Shown in pieces: positions 1 to 6,118 of a stretch of 8,659 bases of DNA. The translations under genes and the position numbers were made by a program. The DNA is taken from NCBI GenBank assembly GCA_029880275.1, contig JAOUOQ010000068.1, forward strand, positions 1-8,659, given 5' to 3'. The stretch's first letter is position 1. Each line of letters starts with the position of its first letter. The notes below the pieces were generated by a model, which was given only the letters and a program-made list of their open reading frames with translations, searched no databases and was not told where the DNA came from. The DNA is from Candidatus Aminicenantota bacterium. Its GTDB lineage: Bacteria > Acidobacteriota > B3-B38 > Guanabaribacteriales > B3-B38.

Positions 1-194
1 AGATTGTAAAAAAGGGTAAGAAAATAAGGCGGGAGTTTGTTACTTACTGCTCCTTTGTCCCTTTAATTGGTAAAGAGGGATGGGGTAATCCTTGAATAAA
101 TTCGTGGGGAATTGCCTTATATCTTTGAAAAATATGCAGGATGAGCGAGTTCTTTAGTCTCATAAGATCAGTAGATAAAATTTCAAATAAGGTC
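1..194. other. Left-edge region, possible 3' end of an upstream gene
   Basis: A plus-strand frame is open from the window edge (base 3) to a TGA at 93-95. It would encode about 30 residues ending in GKEGWGNP. It reads like a protein tail, but 30 codons without a stop is not rare by chance, and no family is recognised. Between 96 and 194 I see no gene, repeat or clear hairpin. If the frame is real, the upstream gene runs in the same direction as the tRNA and ends about 140 bases before it. Confidence 0.2.
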
Positions 195-223
195 TTGATT
201 TCAGCTTAGCGGTGGTATATATT
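195..223 (+). promoter_or_regulatory. Promoter of tRNA-Val
   Basis: A -35 box TTGATT (195-200) is followed after 17 bases by a -10 box TATATT (218-223), which matches five of six consensus bases. Transcription would begin near 230, leaving a leader of about six bases before the mature tRNA starts at 236. Spacing and position are what a sigma70-type tRNA promoter should show. Confidence 0.6.
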
Positions 224-235
224 GAATAACAAAGT

Positions 236-310
236 GGGCGATTAGCTCAGTGGGAGAGCACTTCTTTCACACGGAAGGGGTCACTGGTTCAAATCCAGTA
301 TCGCCCACCA
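236..310 (+). tRNA. tRNA-Val (anticodon CAC)
   Basis: A complete cloverleaf can be drawn. The acceptor stem GGGCGAT pairs with ATCGCCC (236-242 with 300-306). The D stem is GCTC/GAGC (245-248, 256-259), and the anticodon stem is CTTCT/GGAAG (261-265, 273-277). The seven-base loop TTCACAC places the anticodon CAC at 268-270. The T stem ACTGG/CCAGT encloses TTCAAAT. The discriminator is A307, as expected for valine, and CCA is encoded at 308-310. It decodes GUG. It stands alone, with its own promoter upstream and a short T run just after it (312-316). Confidence 0.97.
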
Positions 311-371
311 TTTTTACTTCCTTCAACGAATTTCTTTCTCTCTAAAGCGAACACCATGAGAGTCTATTATC

Positions 372-389
372 AATAGCGGTAATGCTATT
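372..389. terminator. Small hairpin between convergent tRNA and GH99 gene
   Basis: AATAGC (372-377) and GCTATT (384-389) form a perfect six-base stem around a six-base loop, between the tRNA (plus) and the end of the GH99 gene (minus). No proper T run follows on either strand, so it is only a weak candidate for a shared terminator. Confidence 0.25.
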
Positions 390-408
390 TAATCCTTCCC
401 AGCTAATA

Positions 409-1671
409 TCAATGATGGACTCGCCTTGAATAAGATCGACGCTGTCGCATTTTCAGCTGAGGCTTCGCTTTTCTGCTTTGGGGCATGAGATTTTTTCTCG
501 GGGATTTAGTGCCCGGTGCATTGATTGAGGGGGAGTTATACGCGGAAGGGAGCTTAGAGGGGGTAGTTATTTTTTTATTTTTGACCTCTTGCCAGTGCTC
601 GATTATCCTTCGAGTGGCCCGGATGTAGTATAAAGAGCTTTGGGGATAGTAGTTCAGATAGCCCATTGGCTCCAGAAAGCGCATTGCCGGTTCAATCTGG
701 GTCCCCTCGTGGAATTCGTTAAAAGAGGTAATGGTGAGAATATCGGGCTGCGATGATATGGCTGCTTCAGCCATCCTGTCGTAAGTGTTACCGTCCTCTC
801 TTGGAATGTACCTCGTCTTCTCTCCAGTGTATGCTTTTTCCCGATAGTCAATATAACCAGGCAAGATGCTGGGTGACCATAAGAGTCCTGCCGAGTGAAA
901 CCACTCCCCTATCTCCTCCCACTGCGAAACCGTGTCTACACCATAAGTATAGACCCCGTCAAAGCCGCTGCGCAGGCATCGTCCGAGGTCGGTGGTTTGC
1001 CCCAGAAAGACAGAGTCGCTGCGGGAGTCGAGTCGCAGCCGGTAGAGCATAAAGTTCCATTCCTCGTCGGAGATATAATCCCGGTCCTCCTTTCCCACTG
1101 TGCTTTTAAATATGTAAAACAGGGGTTTTTGCTTCTCGTTGCGGTAAAAGGCGAGGTGCTGGCCGTACTCATCTAATAGATAAAGGATATCATCAATAAA
1201 AGATTGTCGACGATAGGCATAGGGCTCTATATGGAAGTTCACCTTCACATTGAACCGTTGAGCCGTATCCAGAATCAAGGGAGTGCTGAGGTCTTCAAAG
1301 GAGTGCTTCCCCCAGAAGGAGAGGCAAATAACACCTATCCTCGCCTGGCTTATCCACCGCATATGCTGGCGGACCACCGCGGGGTCAGAGGTGCTGTAAG
1401 CCCCTAACAGGGGAAAATAGTCCGAGGCCAGGTCTGCCGCCGGGCGGTGACCCTTGAGGTTCCAGTGGTACCATTCCCCGTTAAATTTTGGGTTTGCCCA
1501 CCAGGGATAATAAAATATATGGACATTCCTGTCCAGCCTTGAGCTGTCAATGGCTTCTTTTGGATGATAAAGAGCCATCCCCGGTATGCCGAAAGTGGCC
1601 AGGTGGAGGAAATCTCTCCGGCTCAATCCATGAGAAGGCTTTTTACCAACCCGATGTTTTGTTCTGTCCAT
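409..1671 (-). CDS. Tat-exported GH99-family endo-alpha-mannosidase-like glycoside hydrolase
   Basis: The 420-residue protein belongs by motif to glycoside hydrolase family 99, retaining endo-alpha-1,2-mannosidases/mannanases that cut inside alpha-mannosyl chains. Residues 17-22 (SRRDFL) form a twin-arginine signal motif followed by a short hydrophobic stretch, so export in folded form is likely. The domain covers about 48-360. It opens with HIFYYPWW (51-58), contains GAYSTSDPAVV (90-100), FHIEPY (146-151) and FDGVYTYG (237-244), and ends with SFNEFHEGTQIEP (316-328). E319 and E322 match the E-x-x-E catalytic pair of the family, so the enzyme looks intact. The last 60 residues are a K/R/P/S-rich tail outside the usual domain. 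The start codon is the only one that includes the Tat motif, but its ribosome site is poor (AGGG very close to ATG). Substrate specificity cannot be read from sequence. It is transcribed divergently from the CAP-TPR gene. Confidence 0.85.
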   Translation of the reverse strand: MDRTKHRVGKKPSHGLSRRDFLHLATFGIPGMALYHPKEAIDSSRLDRNVHIFYYPWWANPKFNGEWYHWNLKGHRPAADLASDYFPLLGAYSTSDPAVVRQHMRWISQARIGVICLSFWGKHSFEDLSTPLILDTAQRFNVKVNFHIEPYAYRRQSFIDDILYLLDEYGQHLAFYRNEKQKPLFYIFKSTVGKEDRDYISDEEWNFMLYRLRLDSRSDSVFLGQTTDLGRCLRSGFDGVYTYGVDTVSQWEEIGEWFHSAGLLWSPSILPGYIDYREKAYTGEKTRYIPREDGNTYDRMAEAAISSQPDILTITSFNEFHEGTQIEPAMRFLEPMGYLNYYPQSSLYYIRATRRIIEHWQEVKNKKITTPSKLPSAYNSPSINAPGTKSPRKNLMPQSRKAKPQLKMRQRRSYSRRVHH

Positions 1672-1830
1672 AACCCTGTATGATAGGATAGAGGATTATT
1701 TCTGTCTGAGAAAGTTTGGGTATCACTCCTTACTTTAACAAAAATAAGCTCTTTTTTCAATCTTTCTCCCGCCTTTCCTATTACAGCAACAGAATTTTTA
1801 TGTTAACATTACAAATGAGGAGGAATACTT
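1672..1830. promoter_or_regulatory. Divergent intergenic region of GH99 and CAP-TPR genes
   Basis: These 159 bases must carry promoters in both directions. For the plus strand, TTTCAA (1755-1760) with TATTAC (1779-1784) at 18 bases is a weak candidate. Nothing convincing is seen for the minus strand. The AT-rich stretch 1735-1760 is the most promoter-like part. No clear operator palindrome is visible. Confidence 0.3.
1818..1823 (+). promoter_or_regulatory. Strong Shine-Dalgarno site of CAP-TPR gene
   Basis: AGGAGG lies seven bases ahead of the ATG at 1831. This fixes the start that includes the signal peptide. Confidence 0.85.
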
Positions 1831-2949
1831 ATGGGTCGTATTAAATGGTGTTCCATTGCAATTGCCATTCTGACCCTTCCGCTGCTTATTCTTGCTGAAG
1901 GAGAAATGATTAACTTGGAGCTTAATTCCCATTCAACCGCCCCGAAGGCTCAAGAGGAGTCTTCTTTCCCTCAGTTGGAGATGCTCAAGCTCATCAACAA
2001 AGAGCGGCAGAACCTTGGTCTACCCCTGTTGAAGTTAAACTTAGAGCTTTCCAGAATCGCTCAGCATCATTGCGAGGAGATAGCGGAGTTCAATAAACTC
2101 ACCCATACCTCTCCGGTCTACGGCTACAATCTTTATGAAAGGATACAGGTAACTTTTCCTTCAGTAAAAAAGATGGCCGAAAATGTCGGAGTAGGTCGCC
2201 ATGCCTTTTCCGCTCATCAGAGGTTTATGGATAGCCCTGCCCACCGGAAAAACATCCTCGACCCGGAATTTAAAGAGGTGGGAATAGGGATAGTGAGAAA
2301 GGCACCTCTGATATGCTATTTCACACTGGACTTCATCACCAGACCATCAGCAGAAAAGCAACAGAGCACCAGCAGGTTCTATTTTGAACAAGCACCTCCT
2401 GAGGATGCTGTTCCCATGACCAGGGAGGTAATGGCGGTCTATACCTTTACCGCTCCGCAGGAGGAGGAACTTGTAAACAAGGGGATTGCCCTTTACCTTC
2501 AGGGGAAGATTGAAGAAGCCATTCAGGCATATAAGAAAGCCCTGGAAATAAATTCATCTTATTTTTATGCCTATTACAACCTTGGGCTGGCCTATGTGGC
2601 CCAGGAAAAATTCCTTCTCGCTCTGGAAAATTTTCAGGAGGTTATCAAGCGGGAACCCGGCGAAATCTATTCCCTCTATTATATTGGCTATATCAATTCC
2701 CGGCTGGGCAACTACCAGCCTGCCTTAGATGCTCTCAAGGAGCTGTTAATTGTCGACCCCACTGTTCACCCTGAGATTTTACTGAATGTCCATTATCTGC
2801 TGGGGGAGGTTTACGACCACATGGGGAAGAAGGAAGAGGCTATAACCTATTATGAGAAGTTCATCGACATGGCAAAACAGAGCCCGCATGCTGACCTTAA
2901 GACAGTCTCCAATGCGGTCAAAAGACTGAATAAGCTGAAGGAGAAATAA
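1831..2949 (+). CDS. Secreted CAP (SCP/PR1, YkwD-type) domain protein with C-terminal TPR repeats
   Basis: The 372-residue protein starts with a Sec signal peptide (about 1-22: positive residues, then a hydrophobic core, LILA before the likely cut). A bacterial CAP domain covers about 50-170: LINKERQ (54-60), THT (91-93), AENVGVG (116-122), SPAHRKNIL (135-143) and EVGIGIV (149-155). H92, E117 and H138 are the usual CAP cavity residues. After a linker come four TPR-like repeats at about 211-244, 245-278, 279-312 and 317-350, with typical G-Y/A-P signatures such as QGKIEEAIQAYKKALEI. CAP domains of this type are extracellular and of varied or unknown biochemical role; TPRs bind proteins. The protein is probably an envelope or periplasmic scaffold, but partner and activity are unknown. 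No membrane anchor or lipobox is seen. It is divergent from the GH99 gene and convergent with the propeller genes. Confidence 0.9.
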   Translation: MGRIKWCSIAIAILTLPLLILAEGEMINLELNSHSTAPKAQEESSFPQLEMLKLINKERQNLGLPLLKLNLELSRIAQHHCEEIAEFNKLTHTSPVYGYNLYERIQVTFPSVKKMAENVGVGRHAFSAHQRFMDSPAHRKNILDPEFKEVGIGIVRKAPLICYFTLDFITRPSAEKQQSTSRFYFEQAPPEDAVPMTREVMAVYTFTAPQEEELVNKGIALYLQGKIEEAIQAYKKALEINSSYFYAYYNLGLAYVAQEKFLLALENFQEVIKREPGEIYSLYYIGYINSRLGNYQPALDALKELLIVDPTVHPEILLNVHYLLGEVYDHMGKKEEAITYYEKFIDMAKQSPHADLKTVSNAVKRLNKLKEK

Positions 2950-3302
2950 TTATACTGCGTGCTCATTAAATTAGTGTGAGAAGCTGGAAAAGATTATAAA
3001 GTCATTTCTTTAAAATCCACTCTTCTTGAAAGCAAGATTCTTGCGGGGAAACTGCCTGCTGAAAGTAAGGAGTAAAAGGCGGCTGAGTATTCCTACTTTG
3101 TTACTGCTAATCTTCGGGCATACTTCTACATTCTCACCACTATAAAGGATTTAAAAAGAACAAAAATCCAGCCTGTTCCTATATCCAATATGCTCTTTAT
3201 CGTCGGAAGCTTCTTATGAAGAACTTTTTAATAAAGAAAAATCCATATGGATGCCTGCCCTTTACCCAGAGCTATTACATTATGATATGAAAAGTAAGCC
3301 CG
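2950..3302. other. Non-coding stretch between convergent genes
   Basis: I see no supported gene here. A plus frame from about 3078 to 3219 is open for nearly 50 codons but has no good start or ribosome site and resembles nothing I recognise. Overlapping mutually exclusive hairpin arms lie at 3024-3044 (TCTTG, CAAGA, CTTGC) without a T run. TTCTT/AAGAA at 3211-3223 followed by TTTTT (3225-3229) is a weak plus-strand terminator candidate, about 260 bases past the CAP-TPR stop. The last 22 bases (3281-3302) resemble 6119-6140 and belong to the duplicated unit of the propeller genes. Confidence 0.5.
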
Positions 3303-5765
3303 TTAGTAATTGCTCCTGCCTAAATGAACCTCGCCCTGGGCATTAATCCCACCGAAGGCTTTGAAGCTCCTGATGACGCTGCCATCAGCCTTGAACACCT
3401 TGACCTGGGAGACACCTCCCTCGCCGTGGGCACAGAGTATCTCACAAACGCCATCGTTATCTATATCAGCCGCGGTTATCTGCACATCACCGTTTGGGTT
3501 GCCGCCAAAGCCAAAGGCGGTAAACTCCGCGATTGATGTGCCGTCCTTGTCAAATAGTCTGACCTTGTTTCCTCCGTTGTAACCGGTAGAAGCGGCTATC
3601 TCTAAATCAGTGTCGGCATCAAAGTTCCCTACCGCCAGACGCACCTCACCGCCGGGATTATCGGTAGAATCGAATGCCGCAAAGGAGCGGATGACGGTTC
3701 CATCGTAGTTGAATATCTTCACCACGGAGCTGCCTCCTTCGCCCATACCGGCTACTATCTCATCAATTCCGTCGGCGTTCTCCAGGTCACCCGCTGCCAC
3801 ATGGACCTCACCCTGGGCATTGGCAGCACCGAAGGCTTTGATGCTGATGATGGAGGTGCCATCAATTTCGAATGCCTTCACCCACGACTGCCCCCCTTCA
3901 CCCTGGGCTATGGCTATCTCGTTATCAGAGGTGTCGGTATCAAAGTTCCCTATGGTAAGATGGAGCTCACCGTTGGTGTTTGATGCTCCGAAGGCTTTGA
4001 AGGTGCTGATGGGGGAGCCGTCCACCTCAAAGAACTTCACCCATGACTTTCCCCCCTCGCCCTGACCGGCGGCAATCTCATCCAGGCTGTCGGCATCAAT
4101 ATCACCCACTGCCAGATGCACCTCACCCTGGGAATTCACCGCTCCGAAGGCTTTGAAGCTATTCAAGCCATTTGCCAGAAGGTTGAACTCTTTTATCCAG
4201 CTTGTGCCGCCAAGGCCGTGTGCGGTGATAAATGCACCACCCCCTGCAATGAGATAGGTCTCCCCGGCTTCGTAGCGTCCACCGATGTCAGCCCCAGGAG
4301 CACTGATGAGCAGGTCATCATATCCGTCGCCGTTGACATCCCCGCTGGCCACCGCACAGCCACAAGAATCATGAGCATCATCCCCGCAGACGGTGATGTC
4401 GGCTGATTGTGTGCTCAGATCAATGGTGACCGGGGAAGATGGGCTGGAGCCAAAGATGACATATGTCTCCCCGGCGTTGGAGCGTCCACCGGGGTCAGCC
4501 GCATAGGCACCGATGATAATATCATCATATCCGTCGCCGTCTACATCACCGCTGGCCAGCTCCCAACCAGAACAATCAGAAGCAGCAGCTCCATAGACGG
4601 TGATGTCGGCGGATGTGGTGCTCAGGTCAATTTCTGAAGGCGGGTTGCTGGAGCCGAAGATGACATAGGTCTCCCCGGCCATGCTGCGTCCACCGGGATC
4701 AGCACTAGGAGCACTGATGAGCAGGTCATCATATCCGTCGCTGTTTACATCCCCGCTGGCCAGCTCCCAGCCACAAGAATCATCAACATCATCACCGCAG
4801 ATGGTTATGTCGGCTGGCCATGAGTTTAAATCTAATTTGTAGGGAGGCATTGAAAAGATTGAGCCGAAAATCACATAAACCTCCCCGGCAAAAGAGCGTC
4901 CACCGGGGTCAGCTCCCATAGCACCGATGATAATATCATCATATCCATCGCCGTCTACATCACCGCTGGCCACCGCCCAACCAGAACAATCCCCAGCAGC
5001 AGCTCCATAGACGGTGATGTCGGCGGATGTGGTGCTCAGGTCAATTTCTGAAGGCGGGTTGCTGGAGCCGAAGATGACATAGGTCTCCCCGGCATTAGTA
5101 CGAGAAGGATCCCCAGGGTCAGCCCATTTGGCACCGATTATTATATCAGCGTAATCATCATTGTTTACATCCCCGCTGGCCAGCTCCCAGCCAGAATAAT
5201 CAGCAGCAGCAGCTCCATAGACAGTGATGTCGGCTGGGGTGCTGCTCAAATCTACGGTGTAAGGTGGTGAGGGGGAGCTGGAGCCGAAGATGACATAGGT
5301 CTCCCCGGCGTAGGTGCGTGCAGGCTCACCAGGGGCAGCCTCAGTGGCACTGATGATTATGTCGTCAAATCCATCCCCGTTGACATCCCCGCTGGCCACC
5401 GACCAGCCAGAATGATCACCGGCATCATCCCCTAAGATGGTGATGTCAGCGGATGTGGTGCTCAGGTCAATTTCTGAAGGCGGGTTGCTGGAGCCGAAGA
5501 TAATATAGGTCTCTCCGATTTGTAAACGTAAAGGGTCTACGGGGTCCGCAGCATCGGCACCTATAATGATGTCCATAAAGCCGTCCCCATTGATATCCCC
5601 ATAGGCAACCGCAGAGCCAATAAAATCACAAGCAGCATTTCCCAGCACCCGCATATCACCCCACAGCTTATCCAGGTCAATCACCCGCTGTCCAAATACC
5701 ATCCCCGAAAGGGCAAGACTAAAGACCAGAAAAACGGAAACGATAAAACCATGCCTCTTCGCCAT
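3303..5765 (-). CDS. Secreted double beta-propeller protein: seven FG-GAP repeats plus six KAFG repeats (copy A)
   Basis: The 820-residue protein starts with a Sec signal peptide (1-25, cut likely before Q26-R-V). A conserved VIDLDKLWGDMRVLG stretch follows (28-42). Seven FG-GAP repeats come next, each with an acidic loop of the DVNGDGYDD type beginning at D57, D127, D199, D269, D339, D407 and D476 and a following VIFGS strand. This count and calcium-loop pattern are those of the seven-bladed integrin-alpha-type propeller. From about 509 a second module has six repeats of 52-54 residues, with GG at 519, 571, 624, 677, 731 and 783, each ending in FKAFG and QGEVH-like strands. No anchor, sortase or dockerin signal is seen, so release or non-covalent attachment is likely. 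AGGAGG at 5774-5779, eight bases from ATG, supports the start. Cysteines are frequent in blades 4-7. Ligand binding or adhesion is inferred; no enzyme motif is seen. Confidence 0.88.
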   Translation of the reverse strand: MAKRHGFIVSVFLVFSLALSGMVFGQRVIDLDKLWGDMRVLGNAACDFIGSAVAYGDINGDGFMDIIIGADAADPVDPLRLQIGETYIIFGSSNPPSEIDLSTTSADITILGDDAGDHSGWSVASGDVNGDGFDDIIISATEAAPGEPARTYAGETYVIFGSSSPSPPYTVDLSSTPADITVYGAAAADYSGWELASGDVNNDDYADIIIGAKWADPGDPSRTNAGETYVIFGSSNPPSEIDLSTTSADITVYGAAAGDCSGWAVASGDVDGDGYDDIIIGAMGADPGGRSFAGEVYVIFGSIFSMPPYKLDLNSWPADITICGDDVDDSCGWELASGDVNSDGYDDLLISAPSADPGGRSMAGETYVIFGSSNPPSEIDLSTTSADITVYGAAASDCSGWELASGDVDGDGYDDIIIGAYAADPGGRSNAGETYVIFGSSPSSPVTIDLSTQSADITVCGDDAHDSCGCAVASGDVNGDGYDDLLISAPGADIGGRYEAGETYLIAGGGAFITAHGLGGTSWIKEFNLLANGLNSFKAFGAVNSQGEVHLAVGDIDADSLDEIAAGQGEGGKSWVKFFEVDGSPISTFKAFGASNTNGELHLTIGNFDTDTSDNEIAIAQGEGGQSWVKAFEIDGTSIISIKAFGAANAQGEVHVAAGDLENADGIDEIVAGMGEGGSSVVKIFNYDGTVIRSFAAFDSTDNPGGEVRLAVGNFDADTDLEIAASTGYNGGNKVRLFDKDGTSIAEFTAFGFGGNPNGDVQITAADIDNDGVCEILCAHGEGGVSQVKVFKADGSVIRSFKAFGGINAQGEVHLGRSNY
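4507..4679. repeat. Near-identical intragenic repeat, copy 1
   Basis: This segment and 4921-5093 differ at about six of 173 bases by eye, with no gaps, at an offset of 414 bases (138 codons, exactly two blades). It encodes parts of FG-GAP blades 5-6. The core 4611-4660 is identical to 5025-5074 and to 5451-5500. Confidence 0.85.
4921..5093. repeat. Near-identical intragenic repeat, copy 2
   Basis: Partner of 4507-4679, encoding the equivalent parts of blades 3-4. The shared protein text includes NPPSEIDLSTTSADITVYG. Such DNA-level identity is stronger than protein constraint alone would keep, and points to recent internal duplication or gene conversion. Confidence 0.85.
5451..5500. repeat. 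Third copy of the 50-base repeat core
   Basis: Fifty bases are identical to 4611-4660 and 5025-5074. They encode the strand and loop between blades 1 and 2. Identity falls off on both sides, so this copy shares a shorter tract than the other two. Confidence 0.85.
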
Positions 5766-5773
5766 TTTGGCTA

Positions 5774-5779
5774 CCTCCT
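5774..5779 (-). promoter_or_regulatory. Shine-Dalgarno site of copy A
   Basis: AGGAGG on the minus strand, eight bases ahead of the ATG at 5765. It fixes the start and, by alignment, also guides the start choice in copy B. Confidence 0.85.
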
Positions 5780-5840
5780 ATTTTAAAATAGGTTAAAATT
5801 ATTCCCCCACCACTACGGTGAGAAGAATTACAGCATTGAA

Positions 5841-5869
5841 ATATTAACGCGTTAACCCTCTATTGTCAA
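5841..5869 (-). promoter_or_regulatory. Promoter of propeller gene copy A
   Basis: On the minus strand a perfect -35 TTGACA (5864-5869) is followed after exactly 17 bases by TAATAT (5841-5846), four of six matches to the -10 consensus. Transcription would start near 5834 and give a leader of about 68 bases. No equivalent lies ahead of copy B, so the two paralogues are probably expressed independently. Confidence 0.65.
5844..5855. promoter_or_regulatory. Operator-like palindrome over the copy A promoter
   Basis: TTAACGCGTTAA is a perfect 12-base palindrome covering part of the -10 box and the adjacent spacer. A dimeric repressor bound here would block RNA polymerase. The position supports an operator. 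The regulator is unknown and none is encoded in the window. Confidence 0.45.
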
Positions 5870-6118
5870 CAAAAAAGTTAATTATACTTTGTCTATGTCA
5901 ATATATGTTGTCTGATATTTTCTATGTCACCTGAAAGACACGGCGGATTTTCCTCCTACATGGCTCCTCAGATAGGCTTTGGCTTCACATTTTCAGGAAA
6001 AAAGGAAGGCAATTGCTGACGGTCTTATGCTTCAAGTGTGATTACCGTCTTATGGAAACATTGCCAGAAAAGTAAGCTTCCATTAAGCAGGCATAAATCC
6101 GCTTAGAAGCTGCTGCTT

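Larger units (their letters stand above)
3281..5831 (-). repeat. Tandem duplication unit, copy A
   Basis: This is copy A of a duplicated segment of about 2.5 kb (copy B at 6119-8591). Homology covers the leader, the whole coding region and about 22 bases beyond the stop (16 of 22 match between 3281-3302 and 6119-6140). In the leader, 5811-5831 and 8571-8591 match at 17 of 21 bases. Beyond those limits the flanks no longer align by eye. The copies have clearly diverged, especially in the FG-GAP half. Confidence 0.7.

Noticed and set aside
236..310. tRNA-Val as an attachment site of a genomic island
   Set aside because: No integrase, and no direct repeat of the tRNA 3' end is seen elsewhere in the window.
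753..1673. Several plus-strand open frames opposite the GH99 gene
   Set aside because: The minus frame carries complete GH99 motifs. The opposite frames show no family features.
4242..5648. Regular repeats that could suggest a CRISPR or satellite array
   Set aside because: The period (about 210 bases) stays in frame and encodes FG-GAP blades with calcium loops. There are no short direct repeats with unique spacers.
5881..5901. TATAAT (5881-5886, minus) with TTGACA (5896-5901) as a second promoter
   Set aside because: The spacer is only nine bases, too short for sigma70 RNA polymerase. The TTGACA-17-TAATAT pair nearer the gene is better.
5935..6075. Plus-strand open frame containing CFKCDYRLMETLPEK, zinc-ribbon-like
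   Set aside because: It has no start codon or ribosome site and only a single pair of cysteines, and no family is recognised.
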